From assembly GCF_000224145.3 (NCBI RefSeq), contig NC_020175.2, positions 2,049,581 to 2,113,580 of the forward strand: a stretch of 64,000 nucleotides of DNA. The letters run 5' to 3'. Below the pieces are notes generated by a model. It worked only from the letters and a program-made list of their open reading frames with translations. It was not told the origin of the DNA and ran no database searches. This document shows, one piece after another, positions 57,601 through 64,000 of this stretch. This stretch comes from Ciona intestinalis (taxonomy: Eukaryota > Chordata > Ascidiacea > Phlebobranchia > Cionidae). The translations under genes and the position numbers were made by a program. Within the stretch, counting starts at the first letter, position 1. The number at the start of each line of letters is the position of its first letter.

Positions 57601-60600
57601 AATACATTAAGCCACCAAAAGTCAAAAAGCCCAACAGTCAAATATAAGAATATGAAGTTAATGCGAGATGTGGTAACATTTTTTGAAATTGGCCATAATC
57701 AATTTATCATACAGACAAAAATGTTTTATGGGCTAAGATAATTTTTCTCCTTTTTTCATACCCATATGATTTAGTTATTTTAGTCAGAAGAGGTGTTTAC
57801 TTTTATATAACTTTACCTACTGACATAATACAACTAAATAAATATATTACTAAAAAATATCAGTTTTTATATACATATCATTTAACAGCCTTTTTTACAG
57901 AATAGTGAAGTGTATTTAGTACATTTGTAGTAAGCCCACAAAAGTATTAATACCTGCTGGGGGCCAAAGGCATTTTAAATTTTTAATTTAATTATATAAT
58001 TACTTGTCATTCTTGGTGAGGGGGGTCGGTCCACTTTTATTTCAGTAATTTCCTCTTCTTTTTTTGTCTCGTCGCTAAAAATGCAAAGAATTTGTGTTAA
58101 TGTGTGAAATGAATCAAATGTTGTAAGAATCTATTCTATATAAATGAGGTTCTTGACAAGGCATGCAGGGGAAACTAGAATGTATGCCAGAGTTGGTCAA
58201 TTACCTAACACCTAATAAAAATGTGTTAAAGTCGGGCTCACCGAGCTTTAACGTAAAGCTACCAATAGCATGCTGGCTTGGCACAATTTTTAGTCCCCGA
58301 GCGTTAAAAAAGTAGACGCTCGGTCACAAGCTTTTGAGTTTTGCTCAGCACATCCCTTACCCCCAGTATATAATCGGATAGTGACTTACGTTTTTTCGGA
58401 TGAATCTTTTCCAGTACCAGTTTGATCATTATTGCTTGATGCCTGCGTGTAGTAGCTTATTGTTGTCATAATATTATGTTCATATTTAGAGACATTTGAC
58501 GTTTTTATTAGTTTAGTCTATATGTGGTAAGTCAACTAAACAGGGAACCAAACCTGCAACTAATTTTTACATTAAAATCTACAAACATTGAACTGTATAT
58601 TGGGTGCATAAAACATGGGTTTTCCAGTCAGTTTTAACACAAAAATATCAGCCGCTATTTTGTGACACAATCGTCTTCATTCTTTCATATGTTAGGGTTC
58701 AAAACTAAAACCATTTCCCAAACATGACTAAAGAAAAGCCAGGTTTGGTAGAATTATTAAACGTTCTTACATGAGAACGACCCGATTTTGGTTTCTTAGG
58801 TTTCATGCTTTGTTTTCGAACCAGAGCTTTGTAGTTGTTCGTTTTCTTTGTAAGGTAATAATAAAGAATGCAGTCTGCCACACTCTGAAATTGAAAATAA
58901 AATATTTCAGTTCTACTTTGAGATAAAGTAATTAAATTTTGTCACATATGAAATACAAATTCTTATAATATTGCACACAATGCACATCAAATGTTTTAAA
59001 AATTAACAAGGAAATTTTCCAATTGGGAATTTTTGGTAAACTATTTATCTTAACGAAAACAACCTGTTTTAGGGAAAAATATGTTTAAATTAATTAGTAA
59101 GGTTATAAAGACAATATAAACTACTGTAACACACACACAACAAAATTAAAGGCGTTGAGACCTTATTTTAAAAGTACTTTACAAAAAAACAGTAAAAAGC
59201 TTTATAAGTTACTTTAACGGACGATCCAACTAATTTAAATGACAACTCGCAAAATAAGAGTTAGGAAAGCTATGTCCTTGTGCAACGTTGACAGCAGTGG
59301 CGCAGCCAGAAAAAAATAAGGGGGGGGGGGGGGAGCGGAGGGTTTAATCAAAAAATTTTACAGAATTTTTTTTTTTTTTTTTTTTTAAGATTTTTTTCTT
59401 TGGTTTATAAGGGGAACGCGACCCCCTGCAACCCCCCCTTGGCTGCGCCACTGGTTGCCAGTATCCATTTAGATTTCAAACTGGCTTTAAATAAAGATAT
59501 AAATAACTAAACAAATAAATATAAAATTATACCTTTTTTTCAATAAAGGAAGCAATAAGATTGAAGTTCTTTGGATGTAAAACAAATTTTTCTTTGAATA
59601 TTATCTTCTCTTGTTCAGCCCACGAGTCGAGCTGCTGACTCTCCTAAAATATATGGACAATATTGCAAAATATAATGTTGCTATTTTATATTCTACAGGG
59701 CCCTTTACAAGATTTCGGTAATAGAATTGAATACACATAAAAACAATTTTTAGAGGACTACAAAGCCTTAAAATATAGTTTGTTTAATAGCAGTTAGTTG
59801 CTATTTTATATTCTACAGTGCCCTTTGCGAAATTTTGGTAATAGATTTTAATGCACTTAAAAAACTAAATTTTACAGGCCTAAAAAACCTTGAAATATAG
59901 TTGGTTTAATAGCAATAGGTATGACCTATACAGATACATAGGAACTTTAATAAAAATTTTAACTAACCTTGAAATCTTTGAAAGGTTCCCTTATAAATCC
60001 ATTGGTGCTTATGAACCTGACTCTCTGCTCATCTCTATCCAACAACATGGGAGGTACTACTGCCAATTGCCTCATGTGGTTCAGTTGGTTTTCCTTAAAA
60101 ATTGAGGAAAATGGTAATTGGGTGTCCACTCATGCAAAGTTAAGTTTAGAATTTTATTTTCTAACAGTTTAAACGCCCCGAGAAATTTGTTTATAAACTT
60201 TATAAAAACCATGGAGGTATAAACTTATTATTTGTTCCATTTTTTTTGTTACAAGTGGAAGTAGCAGTGGGACAGTGCTACCTTTGGGAACTACTTTAAA
60301 AAAATAATATCTTTTATATTAGTTATACTTGTTCTGACAAGCCATCCACGATCTGAGCGAAATCTGCATCACTTCTGCAAGAGTCTCCTCTCGTTCCAAC
60401 ACGATCTACTCTCTCCTGTTGCTCCCTTTGCTTCCGGATCTCCGGGAAAAGTTTTTCAAAATACTCTCGTGTCTTCGCATCTTTTGCCCTGGTGATGATA
60501 TAAAATGAAAGTTGAGATTCAGCAACTGTAATAAGCATAGGTCCTGATCTATACAGCATTAGCTGTTGTTGTAGTTTAAAACAACAGATGGCAATAGAAC

Positions 60601-63600
60601 ATAAAAAAATGCTAACATTTCAGTAATTCGTTTACTTTGAGAAAATCAAATTTTTTGTTTGTTGCGACATGGACCATGGTACTAATTGAGGTGTTGAATT
60701 TTTTCGTCACAATACTTGCCACAATAGCAACACTGTTTCTACAAATTGACTATTGAGAATTTGTAATACTAACTTAAACAATTGTTTCTTTAAAGCTTCA
60801 AGCACATCAAACTCACATAGCATGTAAATAACATAGGTTTGCAAACTTACTTCTTTTTAACATTGTTTTCAATTCTTTCCGCTTTGTTATTCCACTGTTG
60901 CATGAGTTGGTCATACCTTGCACAAATATATCGTTCACGAATGTTCTGTAACTTACTACGGTGCTTGAAGAACTTGAGCAGTTTAGGTCTCATTTCTTCA
61001 TTTCTGAAACATTAATTGAACACTTTACTACCATTGCCACCAGGCAACGTTTCCAAAACCAAACTGAATGTAATTATATAATTCTTAGTGCTTTTATCTT
61101 CCCAAATAACAAGTCTGAACTTTTAAAAAAAACTAGTTCATGCAGATAAATTCAAACAGTTTCTGACTAAAGATAGTCCTTGCACAAATATAAGTTATTC
61201 CGATTTCAATTACAAGACCAACACTTACTTTTTCAGATTTTGTTGATAAACTTTAGTATCACAAGGCTGGTTATATAATGGCATGTCGTACCTCGGACAC
61301 AACCCATCCAACACTACACGTGCTGCTTCAGCTTTTTTCTAAAACAACAATAATATATTAGGTAAACGCTAGTTCAATAATTTGCAAATGGTTAGGGTTA
61401 ACCAAAATAAATTGTAGCCAAAGTTATATGTAAATTAGGGATACACTCTCAACCGTAAACAGGCTACCCAAGTGTTTTTCATAAATAAATATTCCAATTT
61501 TACCCTTTAAGAATTCCCACCCCACTTACCCTATTTTCCGCATAAATAACTTGCCAAAGATCTCGGTGCTTTGGTTCCACTCTCTGTGGTGACGATGCGC
61601 TCTTCTCAGGCTCAGGAGGCATCTTAGCGGACTCCTCCAGCTGTGTCTTCTTCTTCTGGATGCGATTAATCTCGCTCTCAACCTAAAATTATACGATGCA
61701 TCATGGTAAATCACAAATGTATAGACTTCGCTATTTCACAGTTGTTAAATGTTATTTTTTTTATTACCCAATCTCTGGGTAAAATAAATGTCAATATAAA
61801 GTTTTCTCTGGTAAAGCTATTCCGATAGTTTAATTGCGTCCTGAGACCAACATTTCGATGTAAAATTCCAACGGTTTTCAAATGTATATTGACCAACTGA
61901 CGCCCTAATCGATGTGCATTTTATCATACAAAAATTAGAGCAACCAAAAAATTAACAAAACTTAGAAAAAATTAAAGGCCTATGTTGACCATTGTTTTGC
62001 ACAAAGATGTGGTTCCAAAAAAGGTTTAATGCCCAAAAAAAGACAGACTCTGTCTTTACCATGACATGTGGGCAACAGAAATTGCATACTGATAAAAAAA
62101 AGGGTAGTGGACAAATAACTCTCTATTATGAAGAATGAACACTTTTACAAACTATGGTTTAAAAACACAGAATTTACAACAGCATGTCCTTACTTTTGCG
62201 ATTTCTCGGTCCACTTTATCCATAGCTTGAACCAAATCTTCCTTTGACTTTTGTTCATAACTTACACTTGCTGGGTTTGTTATATCTTGTTTAGGTTGGG
62301 TAGGTACACCTAGAGTTTTTATTGATGCAGTCACAAATTTACTCGGTTCAAATTGAAATTCCAAAGAAAGGCAGAGTAATATTTACACATTATTGGTGGG
62401 TATGCAAAAACTTAATTGACGCCATCAAATAAAATTTATAAAAAAAGCTAATAGCAATTTATTATTATTTTGACTAGATTGGCCAGGAAAATAAAAATTG
62501 GGTGAAGAAATGGGGTAGCATTTTGCAATTGTGGGAATGCGGGGATAGAGAGAAGCCAGTCCCAAAATTTCCTTTTAAACTTGTTTCTGCTAAGTGTTGA
62601 CGATTCAGTACATGTCTGGGAACTCGTCGCTCAAACAAGTTGACAAACAAGTTTTGGGCTTATATAATTATTTATTCTTTGAAAATATGTTATAAGTTTA
62701 CCTGCATGCCGTTGCACACTAGGTGTTTGTGAAGCTGTATGATCAGATGTGTTATCACTTGGTGGGTGATACATTCCTTTATCTTGTTCTTCTAGTTTCA
62801 CAACTATTGCCTCCTAAAAAATGTTTTAAGTGATGAAAGTGAAGCATTGAAACAAACCGGGAATATTTTTAAATATTTTTAAATATTTTTCTTTTGTTGG
62901 GAATTCACTTTCTGGAAAGTAACGAATCACAATGTCAGTGATTCACCAGTTGCCACTATTTCTGTTTTCAATTTATTAATTAAAAGTAAAAATTCTGAAA
63001 ATCATTTATTTGTATATACATATATATTTATTATAAACTGCTAAACCAATGAAAAATATTGTAATTATTATATATGTAGCCAATACATCTTTTTCTATGA
63101 GTTCACATGCTGCAGTACTGCAATTAGTGGATGTACACACCTGTTTTATTTCTTTTGTTATGGGCAAGCCTGAATAAGCAGGATGTTGCTGGGCACCAAA
63201 ACTTGGGTGATTAAATGAAGGTATGTCCTAAATTAAAATAAGAATGGCCTAAAGTTACATTTGAAAAGGTAGTTGTGATTTAAGTATAACCCAGCCACCC
63301 AGGTCTTGTACTTTTTGATTATAATAAACATTTTTTAACATTTAAACCTTTTTTGAAAAGAAATCTAACTTTTTGATAAAAACTAATTCTGCTATCACGC
63401 CTCCTTATTCCTTATTAAGGGAAAAATATTTAATAAATTGTTTCCAATTAGCTTGAACACATGTGCCGCTGGAGAGCAATACATGGCAGTCAGACAAAAA
63501 AAGAATATTTGCAAAACTTATCTCATTCCAAAAGGGTTAAACAACACTCTTACAGATAATACCTGTTGCTTAGAAAGAACAGCACAAGCTTGCTGTTGTT

Positions 63601-64000
63601 GTTGATAATTGTGCTGCATGTTGCCTAACATTGTAATTGGTCTCTCTTGTGTATGGCGCGAACTACTTGCTATTTGAGAAGGGTGTAAGGCTGAACCACT
63701 GTATGCATATGAAGCACCTGAAATATATTAATATACATCTCCATAAAACAGTGCCAACATATATCATCCAGGAGAAAAGACGGAATGGGTGACTCAAAAA
63801 AACAAAAAACAAAAATAATTTGAAAATGTGCATTTAGTTATTTATATTTTGTTTGTTTTGTATGAATTTGTTTGGGTTGAAGGTATAACCGGAAACACAT
63901 GCTTAGAATTGGTTTGATCAACAAAGGTGCTATTTATGGTACAAGCACTCTATAAATGGAGAATTGAATGTATTGTTTCAGATTCATACCTGAAGAAGCT
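33655..64000 (-). CDS. NCOR: NCoR/SMRT nuclear receptor corepressor (5' end beyond window)
   Basis: About 2,175 codons; scaffold that brings HDAC3/TBL1 complexes to unliganded nuclear receptors. Exons from 5': 64000-63990 (partial), 63717-63563, 63227-63141, 62813-62702, 62309-62194, 61682-61530, 61338-61229, 61003-60851, 60488-60329, 60093-59968, 59643-59533, 58884-58771, 58442-58390, 58074-58004, 57169-57113, 56511-56369, 55981-55835, 55453-55309, 54836-54757, 54390-54322, 53963-53894, 52884-52694, 51890-51701, 50745-50587, 49994-49914, 49864-49769, 48256-48227, 47507-47403, 47130-47044, 46794-46683, 46572-46527, 46366-45544, 45209-45130, 44396-44297, 43497-43360, 42558-42433, 41981-41868, 41749-41200, 40949-40880, 39473-39327, 38997-38905, 38171-38097, 37858-37668, 37376-37307, 36858-36768, 36106-35973, 35722-35655, 34490-34396, 34322-34261, 34098-34050, 33776-33655. 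All phases join. Landmarks: KEDLVQAMDKVDREI coiled coil; deacetylase-activating SANT1 (SWAEQEKIIFKEKF...DCILYYYLTKK) at 59643-58771; SANT2 (MNWTEEEISLVKE...VKNFYHNYKKKHGL) at 57169-56369; CoRNR-type helix SFELLIRKALIE at 36106-35973; C-terminus EPLSDSD. The 30-base exon at 48256-48227 is the least certain. Confidence 0.95.
34700..35311. mobile_element. piggyBac-like non-autonomous element flanked by TTAA
   Basis: TTAA at 34696-34699 and 35312-35315 flank inverted ends CACTTTCGGCGCC and GGCGCCGAAAGTG. TTAA duplication is the mark of piggyBac-type insertion. The interior has three CGTATATATACGT palindromes (near 35188, 35237 and 35280) and no transposase. It lies in an NCoR intron. Confidence 0.85.
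35405..35610. repeat. Dispersed repeat C
   Basis: TAACTGTAATAAGTTTCGCG then AATCTGACCCTGGCCTGGTG on the left and GTGGCATTGTCAGCCTTTTA on the right, as in 17620-17825. Confidence 0.6.
36174..36350. mobile_element. MITE with GGTGGCTGTACACAGTATCC ends and an 18-bp tandem repeat
   Basis: The left end AGGTGGCTGTACACAGTATC plus CGG is repeated inverted at the right end. Just inside the right end the unit CGCCGGATACTGTGTACA is present three times, so the end itself has been amplified. Confidence 0.8.
36365..36461 (+). repeat. Direct duplication of about 42 bp
   Basis: TTTTAAATGTCAATTTAGTA then AAATGAATTAAATGTCTACA, twice with a 12-base spacer and no visible mismatch, so it is recent. Confidence 0.75.
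36505..36695 (-). mobile_element. MITE family A copy
   Basis: TTTAGTAGGGTGGGGGAAGA to TCTTCTCCCACCCTAATATA; interior reverse (GTAGACCGTTGTTATTTGTT then TAAAACACAAT). Confidence 0.8.
37886..38080 (+). mobile_element. MITE family A copy
   Basis: AATAGTACTGTGGGGTAAGA to ATCTACTCCACCCTACTATA. It fills most of the 238-base NCoR intron between exons 37858-37668 and 38171-38097, 16 bases from the next donor. Confidence 0.8.
38678..38869 (+). mobile_element. MITE family A copy
   Basis: GTAGTAGGGTGGGGGAAGAT to CATCTTCCCCATCCTACTAT with full interior (CTGATCGTGTTTTAAACAAC). Confidence 0.85.
40029..40836. mobile_element. Composite or long family-A element
   Basis: A left end TATAGTACAATGGGGGAAGA at 40029 is followed by a second one, TACAATGCGGGGGAAGATGG, at about 40288. 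One right end, GTGTCCCATCTTCCCCCACC, closes at 40836. The inner part (TTTATGAGACAAAATCAAAC, near 40534) resembles 21172-21240, not the usual short interior. Either two nested insertions or a longer parent element. Confidence 0.6.
42654..42849 (+). mobile_element. MITE family A copy
   Basis: AATAGTACCATGGGGGAAGA to GTCTTACCCCACCCTACTAC; full interior. Confidence 0.85.
43156..43342 (+). mobile_element. MITE family A copy next to an NCoR splice donor
   Basis: ATTACTTTGGGGTAAGATGG to GTCTCATTTTCCCCTACTAT. Ends about 16 bases from the donor of the exon 43497-43360. Confidence 0.75.
43550..43860. repeat. Dispersed repeat C, reverse and expanded
   Basis: Contains TAGCCTAAATGGCATCCTCA then GACTCTACAAAAGAAGCATA and AGGAACACAAACACCTGCAA, matching 57240-57480, and ends with the inverse of the CAGATCTGG motif. 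Confidence 0.6.
44438..44975 (+). repeat. Tandem duplication in an NCoR intron
   Basis: Two diverged copies, about 44438-44740 and 44757-44975. Each opens with ACAGCTTTT then CAACAAAAACTTGGGTTGAA (second copy GAACAAAAACTTGGGTTGAA) and closes with TTTATACAGTAATTAAAA. The second copy has lost about 80 bases of the middle. Confidence 0.75.
46499..46515. repeat. (TA)n microsatellite
   Basis: Run of about eight TA units, ten bases from the donor of the 46-base NCoR exon at 46572-46527. Confidence 0.8.
48324..48373. other. Sequence gap (50 N)
   Basis: A run of exactly 50 N following a TATATATA/GTGTGTG tract; probably a placeholder length. Confidence 0.98.
48385..48549 (-). pseudogene. Transposon-derived coding fragment with an EPFQFEP motif
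   Basis: Open - strand stretch reading SDISEDPSPLAIGIEPFQFE, then PVLPASLGEVDRPRPW and ending WWVDQE then stop. A short acidic leader before an I(Q/E)P(Y/F)xFEP motif occurs in mobile-element-linked proteins that carry a P2X7-like cysteine-rich domain, from memory. No start codon or further exons are seen next to the gap. Confidence 0.4.
49070..49200. repeat. Dispersed repeat C
   Basis: CAATATATTTCGCCTAAATG then GCATCGTCAGTCTTCTATTC and TGTTATGTTTTAGTAGCACC. Confidence 0.6.
50380..50600. repeat. SINE-like repeat D overlapping an NCoR splice donor
   Basis: The inverse of the ACGACTG/GTGTTAA segment (about 50380-50440) is followed by the forward segment GGCTGATAATTTGGACAACC, GACCACTGGGTTGGAGCAAT, GTCTTGCCCAAGGACACATA then CGCCCACAATGGTA. 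The NCoR donor for exon 50745-50587 lies at 50585-50586, inside the last motif. Confidence 0.6.
50848..50932 (+). repeat. Dispersed repeat E
   Basis: AACTTTGATGGTGCCTTTAG then GTCACATTTGGGCATCTCTA and TTTGTTTGTATGCGCCTTTA. Confidence 0.6.
51117..51397 (+). pseudogene. Inverted, decayed copy of an NCoR exon with its intron flank
   Basis: The + strand here matches the - strand of 54580-54322. Shared blocks include GGTCAGCAGTTTTTGAAATA, TTTCTTTATGTTTACATGGG, CAGTTACTGTTTTAAAGGTT and the exon start after TTGTTACAG. The copied exon reads KNERKLKSHKN-like sequence with changes (AAAAATAAAAAAGGAACC). It sits in a different intron of the same gene, in opposite orientation to it, so it cannot be spliced into NCoR. 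Confidence 0.85.
51916..52173. mobile_element. hAT-like non-autonomous element, copy 2
   Basis: Left CAGCTTTTCTTAAACT and right GGTTTAAGAACCACTG are inverted with three mismatches. Flanking 8-mers TGCTAGAT and TGTTGGAT agree at six positions. Interior shared, inverted, with 2239-2550. Confidence 0.75.
53113..53795. mobile_element. hAT-type non-autonomous element, 683 bp
   Basis: Ends TAGGGCTGTG and CACAGCCCTA with perfect 8-bp target duplications TAATTGAT (53105-53112 and 53796-53803). The interior is GTTAACC-rich near both ends. No transposase frame. Confidence 0.92.
57240..57480. repeat. Dispersed repeat C, longest copy
   Basis: ATATATTTCGCCTAAATAGC then ATCGTCAGTCTCTGCAAAAG and AACAAAGGAACACAAACACC then CGCAACTGCGGAC. 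It runs on with GC-richer sequence to about 57480 that the other copies lack. Confidence 0.6.
59295..59453. mobile_element. hAT-type MITE, 159 bp
   Basis: Ends CAGTGGCGCAGCCA and TGGCTGCGCCACTG are perfect inverted repeats; target duplications GTTGACAG and GTTGCCAG (one mismatch). The interior has a run of 14 G and a run of about 22 T. Confidence 0.92.
59678..59918 (+). repeat. Tandem duplication of about 120 bp in an NCoR intron
   Basis: Two copies starting GTTGCTATTTTATATTCTAC at 59678 and 59797, each ending in a TATAGTT(T/G)GTTTAATAGCA block; roughly 80% identical by eye. Confidence 0.8.

Overview
This window is an AT-rich, intron-rich animal chromosome segment. Genes have many small exons with GT-AG splice sites and AATAAA signals, and every intron is seeded with short non-autonomous DNA transposons. 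The gene set (an NR1I nuclear receptor ligand-binding domain, a DM/DMA transcription factor, MKS1, NCoR/SMRT) and the compact layout suggest a tunicate, most likely a Ciona-type ascidian; that assignment is my inference. I built the exon models by hand from splice sites, reading phase and recognised protein families. No database search was run.

Layout, left to right. (1) 124-3169 (+): 3' part of a VDR/PXR-like (NR1I) nuclear receptor, hinge and ligand-binding domain. (2) 6243-8195 (+): complete three-exon DMRT (DMRTA-like) gene. (3) 8410-8802 (-): single-exon orphan gene of 130 codons, tail to tail with DMRT. (4) 9050-10420: GC-richer block with long but unrecognised open frames on both strands. 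(5) 11660-20114 (-): 14-exon gene whose single continuous reading frame joins a caspase protease domain to a Deltex C-terminal (DTC) domain, with no RING between them. (6) 22362-32380 (-): MKS1, the ciliary transition-zone B9 protein, 12 exons, one with a GC donor. Nested in one of its introns on the + strand is a four-coding-exon gene for a secreted, very Arg-rich 66-residue precursor that looks like an ascidian antimicrobial peptide (25810-26307). (7) 33655-64000 (-): about 50 exons of the nuclear receptor corepressor NCoR/SMRT, whose 5' end runs off the right edge.

Repeats fill most of the rest. A MITE family of about 190 bp (outer end TATAGTAGGGTGGGGGAAGA) has at least 13 copies, three of them head to tail. 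There are hAT-like elements with 8-bp target duplications, a piggyBac-like element flanked by TTAA, several other inverted-repeat elements, tRNA-like SINE pieces and local tandem duplications. Two sequence gaps (14430-14597, 48324-48373) lie in introns.

The most interesting items are the caspase-Deltex fusion, in which both the caspase S1 pocket and the Deltex ADP-ribose-binding residues look rebuilt or lost, and the nested cationic peptide gene. An NR1I receptor and NCoR, a corepressor of such receptors, lie in the same window, but nothing in the sequence shows the linkage is functional.
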